Shown in pieces: positions 46,482 through 56,738 of a stretch of DNA of 64,000 bases; position 1 is the first letter of the stretch; each line of letters starts with the position of its first letter. The stretch is from an uncultured Granulosicoccaceae bacterium (GTDB taxonomy: Bacteria; Pseudomonadota; Gammaproteobacteria; CALCKW01), in contig CALCKW010000009.1 of assembly GCA_937965695.1 (NCBI GenBank), positions 62,001-126,000 on the forward strand, written 5' to 3'. The notes under the pieces are model-generated. The model worked only from the letters and a program-made list of their open reading frames with translations. It did no database searches and had not been told where the DNA came from. The position numbers and the translations under genes were made by a program.

Positions 46482-48548
46482 ATGATTAGCGCTAAAACTT
46501 ACGCAAAAGCCGTAATGAAAACTACATTTATACTCGCTACGCTATTGCAATCAGCAAAGGTATCCGCCAGTGACTTTGTCTTAACCGACAGTCTTGGCAA
46601 GAAACACAGCGCACTTTTGCTCTCAGCACAAGCAGATATAGACGTCAACGGGCTCATAGTATTTGCCACGGTCACTCAAAAATATCTCAATAGTGGGTCA
46701 GACTTCATCGCAGGTGAGTACGTTTTCCCTCTCCCAGAAGGTGCCTCCATAGATTCATTGATCGTTAAAGTTGCGGGACGTGTGATCACTTCAGAGCTCA
46801 AAGAAAAGCAGCAAGCAATAGCACAATTTGAGCAAGCCAAAAAAGAAGGGAAGCGAACCGCTTTATTAAGCCAAGATCGTCCAAACCTATTTCGGATGGC
46901 AGTCGCCAACATCCCTGCGGGCGAGACTATCGAGGTGATCATGAGTTACTTGGACACTGTCCACCACGACAACAACAACTACAGTTTACGCTTGCCAACA
47001 ACCCTTACACCACGCTATAGCCCTCTTTTTACAAACCCCGATGTTGAGAAAGAGCACAAGAATGCTTCCGAAGAAAGCTTGCAAGATTTTCTAAACCCTG
47101 CGTTTAGCTTAGATGCAACCGATAAACAAGGGATACCAAAAAATCCAATAGCCTTGAACATCGATCTAAATACTGGTTTTAGTCTGCGGTCACTTCGCAG
47201 CGAAAGCCATTCGATTGACGTGCAATCGAAACATCCGAATATCCACCAAATAAGTCTCCGCAATGGTGTTGAACCCATGGACCGAGATTTCGTTTTGCAA
47301 TGGCAGCAGAATAATGAAGCGTTGGCGCCGACTCTATATATCGAACAGAATTCAATCAGCAAAATAGAAGATATAAACAGAGACCAGAATCTAGACAGCG
47401 GCGCCCAAAACTACATGATGCTAAGCCTCGTTCCGACTGCCGATCAGTTTCCGCAAACCGTAATAAATAAAGATATAAGCTTTGTGATCGATACCTCGGG
47501 CTCAATGGGTGGAGAGTCAATTCGAGAAGCTAAAACAGCGTTGCAAGAAGGGTTGCAGCTACTGAACAGCGGGGACAGTTTTAACGTTATTGAGTTCAAC
47601 AGCGTCCATCGCACGCTTTTTGAAAAATCTCGGCGAGTTGATAGCAGCTCACTGGCTCAAGCTATGCAGTTTGTTGATGACCTAGTGGCAGATGGTGGGA
47701 CTGAAATGCGACCGGCACTGCTGGCCGCTCTTCGCCATCCGGCGAGCTCTTCAGAGCATGTAAAACAAGTTGTGTTTATCACCGACGGTGCTGTCGGCAA
47801 TGAATCAGCGTTGAGTAGAGTTGTCCAACAATTCATAGGTGATGCAAGACTATTTTTCGTCTCTATAGGTAGCGCTCCAAACGGGTATCTGTTCAACCAG
47901 TTGGCAGCAATGGGAAAAGGTACTTCTATCAGTATCTCGTCGATGAGCGAAGTAAAAGAGAGTATGCAAAGGCTCTTTAAAAAAATAAGTACGCCAGCTA
48001 TGCGCAATATCCAGATAGTTGACCACAGCGACAATATTATGGAAATACAAACGCAAAGGATTCCAGATCTGTATTTCGGCGAGCCGCTTCAAATTATGTT
48101 TCGCAGCCAGCACGCCAGCGGAGAGATCACAGTAAAAGGCGACCTAGCCAATCAATCGATCAGCATACCTCTGCAGTTACAACAAGCAACTCCTGCCACT
48201 GGTGTGGCCAAGCTTTGGGCGAAACAAAAAATTCGTGGCCTCTTGAATAAAATACACCTGCAACAAGGCAGCTCAGAAATCCACCGACAATCCATTGTAG
48301 ATCTGTCACTTCAACACAATATATTGTCTCAGTACACCAGCTTTGTTGCAGTGGATCACGAGACCGTTCGCCGTCCCAGTCAGCAAATTCAGAACATCCA
48401 AGTGGCAAATCTACTTCCCCAAGGAATGGCATTCCCTCGGACAGCATTGGGCATAACACCTCTTATTGCACTAAGTCTCATTAGCCTACTATTCGCCGGT
48501 TTGATTAGAATCAAATCTCGCCGGCCTTTCTCGAGGGTTAGCCAATGA
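46482..48548 (+). CDS. marine proteobacterial sortase target protein (VIT + VWA domains)
   Basis: This 688-residue exported protein has a signal peptide (cleavage near KVSASDF) and a VIT domain (about 30-165, with GEYVFPLPEGASIDSLIVKV and RPNLFRMAVANIPAGETIEV). A VWA domain follows (about 333-500) with MIDAS Asp337 in DTSGSMGG, GGTEMRPALLAAL and ITDGAVGN. The C-terminus has FPRTALG (651-657), then a hydrophobic helix and a basic tail (RIKSRRPFSR), the layout of a sortase substrate. It overlaps the sortase gene by 4 bases. The sortase is therefore its dedicated processing enzyme (family knowledge). Confidence 0.92.
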   Translation: MISAKTYAKAVMKTTFILATLLQSAKVSASDFVLTDSLGKKHSALLLSAQADIDVNGLIVFATVTQKYLNSGSDFIAGEYVFPLPEGASIDSLIVKVAGRVITSELKEKQQAIAQFEQAKKEGKRTALLSQDRPNLFRMAVANIPAGETIEVIMSYLDTVHHDNNNYSLRLPTTLTPRYSPLFTNPDVEKEHKNASEESLQDFLNPAFSLDATDKQGIPKNPIALNIDLNTGFSLRSLRSESHSIDVQSKHPNIHQISLRNGVEPMDRDFVLQWQQNNEALAPTLYIEQNSISKIEDINRDQNLDSGAQNYMMLSLVPTADQFPQTVINKDISFVIDTSGSMGGESIREAKTALQEGLQLLNSGDSFNVIEFNSVHRTLFEKSRRVDSSSLAQAMQFVDDLVADGGTEMRPALLAALRHPASSSEHVKQVVFITDGAVGNESALSRVVQQFIGDARLFFVSIGSAPNGYLFNQLAAMGKGTSISISSMSEVKESMQRLFKKISTPAMRNIQIVDHSDNIMEIQTQRIPDLYFGEPLQIMFRSQHASGEITVKGDLANQSISIPLQLQQATPATGVAKLWAKQKIRGLLNKIHLQQGSSEIHRQSIVDLSLQHNILSQYTSFVAVDHETVRRPSQQIQNIQVANLLPQGMAFPRTALGITPLIALSLISLLFAGLIRIKSRRPFSRVSQ

Positions 48549-49174
48549 ATAAACTCGGATTCAGTGTGTTTTTATTGCTAGGATGCTTAGGGCTGCTTCA
48601 ATCCCAGTGGATTCTACTGAAGGCCGAGTTGGCCCAGAAGTTAATCGCCCACAGTTGGCAGACTATACCATCAACGGACAACGGTGCCGCACTCAAGCCT
48701 TGGGGCTGGGCAGATTTTTCGGCATTGGCCCGATTGCGCTGGAAGGATCAAGATGTCTTTGTCCTGTCCTCCGCCAGCGGACAAGCGCTGGCCTTCGGAC
48801 CGGGGCATCTGCCACAGAGTGCCGCTCCAGGTGCTCCCGGACGTGTCATCATCGCGGGCCACAACGACAGCCACTTTGCTTTTCTGCAGCAGCTGAGTAA
48901 TGGTGACGATTTAAGCTTGGAAAATACTTCTGGTACGGAGATAGCCTATAGAATTACCAACATAGAAATCGTAGATAGTCGCAAGACAAAACTGCAAAAT
49001 TCGACACGAGATGAGTTAGTACTGGTGACCTGCTACCCCTTCAACAGTTTAGACGTCAGATCCCCTTTAAGATTGGTGGTGCAAGCCGAAGTGATTAGTA
49101 ACGAAATGACTATTGCGCAGCCTAGTACTGTCGCTTTAGAAGCAGAATTGACGAAACGACGGGAACCCAGTTGA
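48545..49174 (+). CDS. class GN sortase
   Basis: This 209-residue inner-membrane-anchored transpeptidase has an N-terminal hydrophobic helix (LGFSVFLLLGCLGLLQSQWI). The catalytic residues are His106 in IIAGHNDSHFAFL, Cys163 in LVLVTCYPFNSL and Arg176 in RSPLRLVV. GPGHLPQSAAPGAPG is typical of the Gram-negative class GN group. It is expected to cut the FPRTALG-like signal of the upstream VIT/VWA protein and transfer it to an unknown acceptor. It overlaps its neighbours at both ends (ATGA and TTGA), so the four genes are one translationally coupled operon. Confidence 0.94.
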   Translation: MNKLGFSVFLLLGCLGLLQSQWILLKAELAQKLIAHSWQTIPSTDNGAALKPWGWADFSALARLRWKDQDVFVLSSASGQALAFGPGHLPQSAAPGAPGRVIIAGHNDSHFAFLQQLSNGDDLSLENTSGTEIAYRITNIEIVDSRKTKLQNSTRDELVLVTCYPFNSLDVRSPLRLVVQAEVISNEMTIAQPSTVALEAELTKRREPS

Positions 49175-49896
49175 AGAAGCAAATCCTTATTGTTGAAGAC
49201 GAACCGTCGATAGCGGAAGCGCTGAACCACGCGCTAGAAGCGGAAAACTTTGCCAGCCACTGGGTGGATTTGGGAGAAAAAGTTCTGCCGCTTATGGAAG
49301 CCCAGGCAAAGCTTCAACAGCCAATTCAGCTTATTGTTTTAGATGTCGGCCTACCCGATATAAGCGGATTTGATCTATGCAGACAGATCAAAGCAGCGTT
49401 TGATGTCCCCATTATCTTTTTAACTGCCCGACAAGAAGAAATTGACAAGCTTATCGGACTGGAAATCGGCGGCGATGACTACGTCACCAAACCGTTCAGC
49501 TTGCGAGAAGTCATCAGTCGTATAAAGGTGATATTGAGACGATATCAATTATCAACTGCTGCTCATGTTCAATTGTCTAGTTCACCTGCAGAGCTACAGA
49601 TTGACGATGCACTAAAACAAATTAGCTATTTCGATAAAGTGTTAGAGCTTACTCGTTATGAATATCGCCTGATAAAAACACTGTCAGAAAAACCCAACCG
49701 TGTATTTAGTCGCGAACGACTTATGCAAGCTGTTTGGGAAGACCCAGACCGCAGCTACGAACGTGCAGTCGATACTCACATCAAAACATTGCGTAAAAAG
49801 CTTAAGGATATTCATGCGGACCACGCCCCCATAAAGACTCACCACGGATTAGGTTATAGCTACTCTCCAGCAGAATTGAGCAAAAAAAGCCGATGA
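49171..49896 (+). CDS. CreB-like response regulator of the sortase operon
   Basis: This 241-residue OmpR-family regulator has a receiver domain with phosphoacceptor Asp58 in VLDVGLPDISGFDLCRQ and IFLTARQEEIDKLIGLEIG, and a winged-helix output domain (LTRYEYRLIKTLSEKPNRVF, RAVDTHIKTLRKKLKDI, THHGLGYSY). These blocks match E. coli CreB closely as I recall it. It is also what the annotation 'proteobacterial dedicated sortase system response regulator' describes by context. The start is a TTG overlapping the sortase TGA. Confidence 0.92.
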   Translation: MKKQILIVEDEPSIAEALNHALEAENFASHWVDLGEKVLPLMEAQAKLQQPIQLIVLDVGLPDISGFDLCRQIKAAFDVPIIFLTARQEEIDKLIGLEIGGDDYVTKPFSLREVISRIKVILRRYQLSTAAHVQLSSSPAELQIDDALKQISYFDKVLELTRYEYRLIKTLSEKPNRVFSRERLMQAVWEDPDRSYERAVDTHIKTLRKKLKDIHADHAPIKTHHGLGYSYSPAELSKKSR

Positions 49897-51392
49897 GTGT
49901 TTTCAGCCGCTTGGCCATATTCTATTTTATTTTACTCAGCGCGGCCCTCAGTTACGCATGGCATATTTTTTACGATGATATCAAACCATCATTCAGGCAA
50001 ATCAGCGAAGAATCCATGGTGGATGCTTCAAATCTATTGGCGGAACTGATAGCACCCTCATTTAGGTCATCAGAATCCGGTCTAGACTCCACTGATTTTG
50101 CGGCCATTCACGAGGCAGTTAAAAGGTTCCACAAGCGAGACCCCAAAGCACTTATTTGGTCCTTTGAAAAAAACAGCACGAACATGCAATTTTATATAAC
50201 CGACCAATTGGGCGAAGTCATCTACCATTCCTATGACCCATCACAGTTAGGTGAAGACTATTCCCAATGGCGTGACGTCTACCGCACCCTGCTCGGAGAG
50301 TACGGCGCTAGAACCTCAAGGCGCGATGAAGAAGACCCTGAAAGCGGTCAGATGTATGTTGCGGCACCCATTGTTTTGGACAAAAATTTAGTCGGTGTCT
50401 TCACCCTCATCAAACCACACCAAAGCATTTTGCCTTTTATTGGAGAAGCCGAGTTCAGACTAACCGCAGCGGGCTTGCTGTTACTGGCTCTTTTAACGTT
50501 GTCAGGGTTGGCACTCGTTTTCTGGTACAAGCGAATGCTTGATCAGTTAACCAACTATGTGGATCGCGTGCGTAACGGCAAAAAAGCTAGCCAACCAAGA
50601 TTTGAAGAAAAAGGCTTTAGCCAGCTGTCCGATGCATTGCAACAATTGCGTAGTGAATTAGACGGCAAGCTCTACGTGGAAAATTATATCCACACCCTGA
50701 CACACGAATTGAAAAGCCCCATTGCCGCAATTGCTGCCGCGACCGAGCTACTGCAAACAAATCTAGAGCCCTCAAAACGTCAACAGTTTATGGGTAACAT
50801 CGAAGCTGAAGTCTCTCGCATGCAGCAAATCATTGAGCAACTGTTGTTGCTCGCCTCTCTGGAAAACCAACAATCCAGCAAAGAACAAATGATTGCACTG
50901 GATACGCTACTGAACAATGCACTTGTTTCAATGAACGCGCGTCTTTCTCAGAAGAATATAACGCTAAACATTGAAGACTTAAAACTTGAGGGCCTCAACG
51001 TGAGAGGTGATGCGTTTCTTCTGTCGACTGCGATCTCTAATCTACTGACTAACGCATTGGATTTTTGTCCAGCCGAAGGACACATCACAATTGCCAGTCA
51101 GTGCTCTAGGGCTAACGCCAAGAAACCCGTGATAGAGCTCAGCATTTGCAACACGTCGGCGGCTATTCCCGACTACGCCAAACCCCGCCTGTTCGAGCGT
51201 TTTTTTTCGACGACAAGGCCAGATAATAACCGTAAAAGTTCGGGCCTCGGCCTGTGCGTAGCCGAGCAAGTAATTCAACTGCACAATGGCAGCATCAGCT
51301 TGAGCAATTCGGTACTCAATAATGACACAGCGGTATTAGCCTTTGTGGTTTTGCCCTTGGCAAAATCCAACAATGGGGGCATTCTCAACTAG
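49893..51392 (+). CDS. CreC-like sensor histidine kinase of the sortase operon
   Basis: This 499-residue kinase has TM1 at 8-24 and TM2 at about 190-212 (LLLLALLTLSGLALVFWYKR), with a periplasmic sensor domain of about 165 residues between them. Its N-terminus (YDDIKPSFRQISEESMVDAS, LLAELIAP) is CreC-like. The dimerisation/phosphoacceptor motif HTLTHELKSPIAAIAAATEL puts the His near residue 271; the N box is SNLLTNALDFCP and the G box is KSSGLGLCVAEQV. It overlaps the regulator gene (ATGA). The signal it senses is unknown. Confidence 0.92.
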   Translation: MSVFSRLAIFYFILLSAALSYAWHIFYDDIKPSFRQISEESMVDASNLLAELIAPSFRSSESGLDSTDFAAIHEAVKRFHKRDPKALIWSFEKNSTNMQFYITDQLGEVIYHSYDPSQLGEDYSQWRDVYRTLLGEYGARTSRRDEEDPESGQMYVAAPIVLDKNLVGVFTLIKPHQSILPFIGEAEFRLTAAGLLLLALLTLSGLALVFWYKRMLDQLTNYVDRVRNGKKASQPRFEEKGFSQLSDALQQLRSELDGKLYVENYIHTLTHELKSPIAAIAAATELLQTNLEPSKRQQFMGNIEAEVSRMQQIIEQLLLLASLENQQSSKEQMIALDTLLNNALVSMNARLSQKNITLNIEDLKLEGLNVRGDAFLLSTAISNLLTNALDFCPAEGHITIASQCSRANAKKPVIELSICNTSAAIPDYAKPRLFERFFSTTRPDNNRKSSGLGLCVAEQVIQLHNGSISLSNSVLNNDTAVLAFVVLPLAKSNNGGILN

Positions 51393-51532
51393 CTCAATTT
51401 GGATGCTTTAACAAGAGCTATGTATTTTTCTCAGGCGTGATGAGAAGTCTTAGTGTTTCTATAGCAACGAACCCTAGCGCAGGCTGCGGGGAAAAGTACT
51501 GAATCAGTTAGGCCATGCTGATGGACAACACA

Positions 51533-51988
51533 TCATTCTAAGTCAGTTAAATAATCGACGTCGGCCAGATTGATCTTGGCGCCGTCAGCCAGCTCACGCA
51601 CATGCTGCCCCAGCCGCCCAGCCGATTCGATAATACTCGTCAACGGCGCCTTGATGACGTTAGAACCAATGTAGTCACCACCCAAAATGCCTGGCACTGA
51701 AAGGCAAAATTTCTGGTCAATCTCCAGCTCGCCAAGGCGTTTTTTCGCCTCAGTCACCATCGCGATCATGTGCCAATCTTCAAGAAATTCTTTATCTTGA
51801 ATTAATTTGTTATAGGCATCGATAGATTCCGCGACCACAGTGCAATAGACGTCCTCCGGACATAATCGCCAAAAGCGATTGCCTTCATCCTTTAGAATAA
51901 GATTACCAAAGTCATTTTCAACCACTAGTTCAACCGGCTCTAAACCAGACCAAGCCCAATGCTCTGTGACTAATTCTAAATGACTCAT
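51533..51988 (-). CDS. T6SS immunity protein Tdi1-like (DUF1851) protein
   Basis: This 151-residue protein has a GAD-like N-terminal region and a DUF1851/Tdi1 C-terminal domain: FGNLILKDEGNRFWRLCPED, VPGILGGDYIGSNVIKAPLT and LGQHVRELADGAKI. In Agrobacterium, Tdi1 neutralises the Tde1 DNase delivered by type VI secretion. No toxin, VgrG or other T6SS gene is adjacent, so this is an orphan immunity or a domesticated relative. The ATG with AGGG upstream gives MSHLELVTEHW; an upstream TTG-type extension of 17 residues is unlikely. Confidence 0.8.
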   Translation of the reverse strand: MSHLELVTEHWAWSGLEPVELVVENDFGNLILKDEGNRFWRLCPEDVYCTVVAESIDAYNKLIQDKEFLEDWHMIAMVTEAKKRLGELEIDQKFCLSVPGILGGDYIGSNVIKAPLTSIIESAGRLGQHVRELADGAKINLADVDYLTDLE

Positions 51989-52134
51989 GAACCCTACTCT
52001 AAATGATACTAAAGCGCGTATTCTACGGGTTTTATCCACGCTCTGCCTGCACAGCGCACTCGACTCTTAGCAGCAACTAGCAACGCCTGCACCGCATCTG
52101 TTGATATACTGAGCACAGCATTTCAAATAGAGAC

Positions 52135-52500
52135 ATGACACAGATGACGCTTGCAGAGCTTTTAGAGCAGATTGACCAAACACCAGATAACGTGCAATTC
52201 AGTGACGTGATGTCCGTGATAGAGGAAAACTACAGCTATACCCCTCAAGCCTTTAGCAATGGGCTTGGCACTGAGAAAGTAGAAAGCGCTGCTGGCAGCA
52301 ACGAGGGCTCTTGCAAAATCTTTGCGTTTGCGCAGCTAAATCACCTGAGCACTGACGCGACGCTAGCCTGTTTTGGTGACTACTACCGCCAAGATGTACT
52401 GCAACACCCAAACAACAGTGATCACAGCAACATTCGACAATTCATGCGCAGCGGTTGGGAAGGCATTGATTTTCAAGCACCGCCTTTAATCGCAAAATAA
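52135..52500 (+). CDS. HopJ type III effector-family protein
   Basis: This 121-residue protein is of the HopJ family: SDVMSVIEENYSYTPQAFSN, GSCKIFAFAQLNHLSTDATL, CFGDYYRQDVL and the C-terminal NIRQFMRSGWEGIDF. Despite the name, most members occur in non-pathogenic, T3SS-less marine bacteria and are probably housekeeping proteins of unknown function. No type III secretion gene is in the window. Two in-frame ATGs (52135 and 52144) are possible starts. Confidence 0.87.
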   Translation: MTQMTLAELLEQIDQTPDNVQFSDVMSVIEENYSYTPQAFSNGLGTEKVESAAGSNEGSCKIFAFAQLNHLSTDATLACFGDYYRQDVLQHPNNSDHSNIRQFMRSGWEGIDFQAPPLIAK

Positions 52501-52520
52501 AGACGCACAACATTGAACAT

Positions 52521-52534
52521 CGGACGAGAGTCCG
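52521..52534. terminator. weak hairpin between convergent HopJ and GFA genes
   Basis: CGGAC-GAGA-GTCCG, with a possible outer ATTG/CAAT pairing, lies in the 74-base convergent gap. There is no T-run on either strand, so termination is uncertain. Confidence 0.3.
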
Positions 52535-52574
52535 CAATGCACCAAAAAATCTAGCAAGCAGTTAAGCTCTAGCT

Positions 52575-52952
52575 TCAATGTACGTCATCATCAAGCTTCA
52601 CCCAATTGACTTGCTCATTCGAGTGGAAGTGTTGATTGGGCTTAAAGCCTGAATGATCGCTCAGTAAGCTTGCGTAGAAGTGAATCTCTTGCGGGTATTT
52701 TTCACTTTCATAAGCCATGGGCGAACCACAATTTTCACAAAAAAATCGACGCACTCCCTCCGACGACAAATATACCTTTGGTTCACTGGCAGTCCATCGC
52801 CAATTGCCATGCGCAACGCCCAAGAAAGTGGTGAACGGCGAAGCCGTTTGCCGCCTGCAGCTTTCACAGTGACAATGACCACGCCATAATTCGTCACCTA
52901 CGTATTCGAAGGTGACGTCACCGCAAAGACAGTGTCCCGTTTTTTTGGTCAT
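52575..52952 (-). CDS. GFA family (CENP-V/GFA) zinc-binding protein
   Basis: This 125-residue protein has the GFA Cys pattern: HCLCGDVTFEY, then GHCHCESCRRQTASPF and RRFFCENCGSPMAYES, seven or more zinc-binding cysteines. The family is named for glutathione-dependent formaldehyde activation, but most members have no proven reaction. GGAG lies upstream of the ATG, and the gene starts 26 bases after the oxoprolinase stop on the same strand, so it is probably the last gene of that operon. Confidence 0.9.
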   Translation of the reverse strand: MTKKTGHCLCGDVTFEYVGDELWRGHCHCESCRRQTASPFTTFLGVAHGNWRWTASEPKVYLSSEGVRRFFCENCGSPMAYESEKYPQEIHFYASLLSDHSGFKPNQHFHSNEQVNWVKLDDDVH

Positions 52953-52978
52953 GGCGTTTCCCGCTCCATAAATTAGTT

Positions 52979-55900
52979 TTAAACCTTACCGCAACCCCCG
53001 CCTCCAGGGGTTTGCATCACAAAGGCATCACCTACATCAACTTCGACGGCACTGATACCCGCTACTGCTTCTAATTTGCCATCGGCGCGCTCGACCCAAT
53101 CACGCCCCAATTGCCCAGCTTCTCCACCGTCTAAGCCAAAAGGCTGCACAATGCGGTGCCCAGTCAACAGCGTCACTGTCATCGGATCGAGAAAACGCAG
53201 CTTGCGGGTAATGCCGTTACCTCCAGAATATTTACCTGCGCCGCCACTTTCCGCACGAATAGAGAACTCTTCAACGCGTACTGGAAATCGCCATTCCAAT
53301 ACTTCTGGATCAGTCATGCGGGTATTCGTCATGTGGGTATGCACAGCACTGCAACCTTCAAAATCTGGCCCCGCACCGGCACCACCACAGATTGTTTCGT
53401 AGTTTTGTACGCTGTCATTACCCCAGACAAAGTTATTCATGGTTGCCTGGCTGCCTGCAATCACACCGAGTGCTTTATACAAGGTGTTACATATCGCCTG
53501 ACTGACTTCCGTATTGCCCGCGATCACCGCAGACGGATACTGAGCATTGATCATACTGCCAGCCGGCGCAATGATGTGCAGTGGCTTAAAGCAGCCTTGA
53601 TTCAACGGAATATCAGCACCCACCAATGTGCGAAAAACATATAACACCACTGCGTGGCAGATCGCCAGTGGCGCGTTGAAGTTGTATTTATGCGCTGCAG
53701 ATGTACCAGTGAAATCTATCTCGGCTTCACCTTTTTCGCTGTCGACCCTAATGGCAACTTTAATCACGGAGCCATCGTCCATGGGGTACTCGGCACTGCA
53801 GTCTTTAAGTGCGGTAATTACCCGACGCACACAGGCTTCTGCGTTGTCTTGCACATGCCTCATATAGGCATGCACCACATCGAGTCCAAATTGCGCGACC
53901 ATCGCGCGTACTTGCACGGCACCCGTTTCATTGGCTGCTACTTGCGCCGCCAAATCGGCCATGTTGTCGTCGATATTGCGGCAAGGGTATTTTCCGCTGG
54001 CAAGTAAGGCTCGGGTTTCGGCGTTACGCAACTGGCCGTGATCCACCAGTTTAAAGTTGTCGATCAGCACGCCTTCTTCGTCAATGTGACTACTGTCCGG
54101 AGGACTAGAGCCCGGTGTGCGCCCACCAACGTCCGAGTGGTGCCCACGCGAAGCGACGTAGAACATGACGTCCCTATCTCGCTCGTCCCAAACTGGGGTC
54201 ACAACCGTGACATCAGGCAGATGCGTGCCGCCATTGAACGGTGCGTTGAGCATATAAACATCGCCCGGTGCCATGCTGTCAGCATTTAGACGAATGATGG
54301 TTCGGATTGATTCCGCCATGCTGCCCAAGTGCACCGGCACATGCGGAGCATTGGCTACAAGTGCTCCTGTGTGATCAAATAACGCGCATGAAAAATCGAG
54401 CCGTTCTTTTATATTGACTGAATAGGCCGTATTTGCAAGAGTGGCTCCCATCTGTTCGGCGATATTCATAAAGAGGTTATTAAAAACCTCTAGCATCACA
54501 GGATCAGCATCCGTGCCCAGTGCCTCCACGCGGGCCAATGGCACGGTGCGCTCTAGCTCTAGGTGGCCAAAACGATTAACGCTAGCTCGCCAGCCTAACT
54601 CCAGAACATTTGTGCCAGTCGCTTCGCTGATCACGGCTGGACCATCAACGCTCTGCCCCGTTTTAAGCAGTTCGCGTTTGTAAATGCCCGCATCACGCCA
54701 CTCGCCGTCACTGAATATCTGCACTTGATCAATCGCTGTGGGCGTTTCACTGACTGCTTCAAACGCTGCTTCATCGGGTGATTGTGCTTGTCCGATCGCT
54801 TCTACCGACAAGGATTCAATAAGCAGATCTCGATCGCCAGCACTGAACCCAAAGCGCTGCGTGTGTGCCGCATCAAAAGCAGCACGCATCTCTTGGACCG
54901 ATCCAAAGTGAACTTCTAACGGAGTCAGTGATCCGGGATACCGCAGCTGAACGCGTCGTTCAATTTGCAGTTCCGATGCAGCTACTCCCTGACCGCGTAC
55001 TTCATCACCGGCGACAATGGCCAACGCATCTAAGGCATCACTGGCAGCTTGATGCTCTTCCAACGGGCGTTCAAACTGCTGCTCACGCAATGCACGGATT
55101 TCAGCCAAACCCATCCCATAGGCTGATAAAACGCCAGCGAAGGGATGCAAAAACACCCGACTCATGCCGAGTGAATCAGCAACTAAACACGCGTGCTGAC
55201 CACCGGCACCTCCAAAACAATTGAGCGTGTACTGACTGACATCGTAGCCACGTTGCACCGAGATCTTCTTGATGGCATTCGCCATGTTCTCAACAGCAAT
55301 ACGTAAAAAACCGGCCGCCACTTGCTCTGGCGGTCGAACTTCTTTACCCGTGTAGTCAGCAATTTGCTGCGACAACGCTTTAAATTTCTGCCCCACAACA
55401 TCGACATCAAGCGGCTCATTACCTCCCGGTCCAAACACGGGAGGAAAATGCGCAGCCTGCAGCTTTCCGAGCATGACATTACAATCCGTCACCGTCAGTG
55501 GTCCACCGCGACGGTAACAAGCGGGGCCAGGGTTGGCACCTGCACTCTCTGGTCCAACCTGATATCGACCATCGGCAAAGCTGAGCACACTGCCACCACC
55601 TGCGGCGACGGTGTGTATGTTCATCATTGGCGCGCGCATGCGCACACCGGCTACTTCAGTTTCAAAGCTTCGCTCATATTGACCGGCGTAGTGGCAAACA
55701 TCCGTACTGGTGCCACCCATATCGAATCCAATCAACTTGTGTTGATCTGCCAACGCGGCCGTTTTAACCATACCGACCACCCCGCCTGCAGGGCCAGAGA
55801 GAATCGCGTCTTTGCCTTGAAACAAACTGGCATCTGTGAGACCGCCGTTGGACTGCATAAACATCAGCCGCTCACAACCAAGTGCTTGCTTTGCACTTTG

Positions 55901-56599
55901 ATCGCTCACGTTGCCGCCTAAAGCGTCACGCACCTGCTCCACATAGCGGCGCAGTATCGGCGATAGATAGGCATCCACTACGGTGGTATCGCCTCGGCTG
56001 ACCAACTTCATCAGCGGTGAGCAAATGTGGGATACCGACACTTGCGAAAAACCTGCACCAGACGCCAATTCAGCGAGCATTTTTTCGTGTTCAGGGTTTT
56101 TGTAACTGTGCAGAAGCGCGATCGCAACACTGTCAAAGCCATCCAGACGCGCCAACTCTAAAGCTTCAAGAGCTGCATCAGTATCTAGGGCTTGTAGCAC
56201 TTTACCGTTGGCGTCGAGCCGCTCTTCGATCTCAACCGCGTTTTCGTAAAGTAGCTCAGGCAATTCAATGTTGAGGTCGAACAATTTGGGTCGCGCCTGA
56301 TAACCGATGCGCAGGAGATCACCAAAACCCTTGGTGATGAGTAACAAGGTTCGCTCACCTTTGCGCTCGAGAAGTGCGTTGGTGGCCACGGTTGTGCCCA
56401 TCTTCACCGCTTCAATGGTGCCAGGAGGTATCGCCTCACCTTCAGTCAGACCGAGCAACTCCCGAATGCCCTGCACCGCAGCATCTTTATAACGTTCAGG
56501 GTTTTCAGACAACAGTTTGTGGCTGTGTAATTCGCCGTCCGGCGCACGACCCACGATATCGGTAAAGGTGCCACCGCGATCAACCCAAAACTGCCACAT
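52979..56599 (-). CDS. hydantoinase/5-oxoprolinase, fused HyuA-HyuB
   Basis: This 1206-residue ATP-dependent enzyme joins HyuA (about 1-685) and HyuB (about 695-1206), as in eukaryotic-type 5-oxoprolinase. HyuA has [29 protein letters not shown] and [13 protein letters not shown] (actin-like ATP-binding). HyuB has [56 protein letters not shown] and the C-terminal [10 protein letters not shown]. It would hydrolyse 5-oxoproline to glutamate with ATP. The neighbouring DUF1445 and TRAP genes make oxoproline or a related cyclic amide the likely substrate (inference). Confidence 0.92.
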   Translation of the reverse strand: MWQFWVDRGGTFTDIVGRAPDGELHSHKLLSENPERYKDAAVQGIRELLGLTEGEAIPPGTIEAVKMGTTVATNALLERKGERTLLLITKGFGDLLRIGYQARPKLFDLNIELPELLYENAVEIEERLDANGKVLQALDTDAALEALELARLDGFDSVAIALLHSYKNPEHEKMLAELASGAGFSQVSVSHICSPLMKLVSRGDTTVVDAYLSPILRRYVEQVRDALGGNVSDQSAKQALGCERLMFMQSNGGLTDASLFQGKDAILSGPAGGVVGMVKTAALADQHKLIGFDMGGTSTDVCHYAGQYERSFETEVAGVRMRAPMMNIHTVAAGGGSVLSFADGRYQVGPESAGANPGPACYRRGGPLTVTDCNVMLGKLQAAHFPPVFGPGGNEPLDVDVVGQKFKALSQQIADYTGKEVRPPEQVAAGFLRIAVENMANAIKKISVQRGYDVSQYTLNCFGGAGGQHACLVADSLGMSRVFLHPFAGVLSAYGMGLAEIRALREQQFERPLEEHQAASDALDALAIVAGDEVRGQGVAASELQIERRVQLRYPGSLTPLEVHFGSVQEMRAAFDAAHTQRFGFSAGDRDLLIESLSVEAIGQAQSPDEAAFEAVSETPTAIDQVQIFSDGEWRDAGIYKRELLKTGQSVDGPAVISEATGTNVLELGWRASVNRFGHLELERTVPLARVEALGTDADPVMLEVFNNLFMNIAEQMGATLANTAYSVNIKERLDFSCALFDHTGALVANAPHVPVHLGSMAESIRTIIRLNADSMAPGDVYMLNAPFNGGTHLPDVTVVTPVWDERDRDVMFYVASRGHHSDVGGRTPGSSPPDSSHIDEEGVLIDNFKLVDHGQLRNAETRALLASGKYPCRNIDDNMADLAAQVAANETGAVQVRAMVAQFGLDVVHAYMRHVQDNAEACVRRVITALKDCSAEYPMDDGSVIKVAIRVDSEKGEAEIDFTGTSAAHKYNFNAPLAICHAVVLYVFRTLVGADIPLNQGCFKPLHIIAPAGSMINAQYPSAVIAGNTEVSQAICNTLYKALGVIAGSQATMNNFVWGNDSVQNYETICGGAGAGPDFEGCSAVHTHMTNTRMTDPEVLEWRFPVRVEEFSIRAESGGAGKYSGGNGITRKLRFLDPMTVTLLTGHRIVQPFGLDGGEAGQLGRDWVERADGKLEAVAGISAVEVDVGDAFVMQTPGGGGCGKV

Positions 56600-56738
56600 A
56601 TCTTTCGACCCTTAAAAAAGAAAAAAATTGAGTGGTGAGTAACCACTACAACGAGGCGTTTGCAGACACCCCCGCTCAATACGTTCTACTGATTCCGTGC
56701 CTCTGGTCTACATCAGCCACCGCATAAATCAACTTGCT

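Noticed and set aside
52135-52500. HopJ as evidence for type III secretion or virulence
   Set aside because: The family is widespread in marine bacteria without T3SS, and no secretion gene is in the window.
55322-55921. 199-codon plus-strand frame opposite the oxoprolinase gene
   Set aside because: Antisense to highly conserved HyuA sequence, with no ribosome binding site or recognisable domain.
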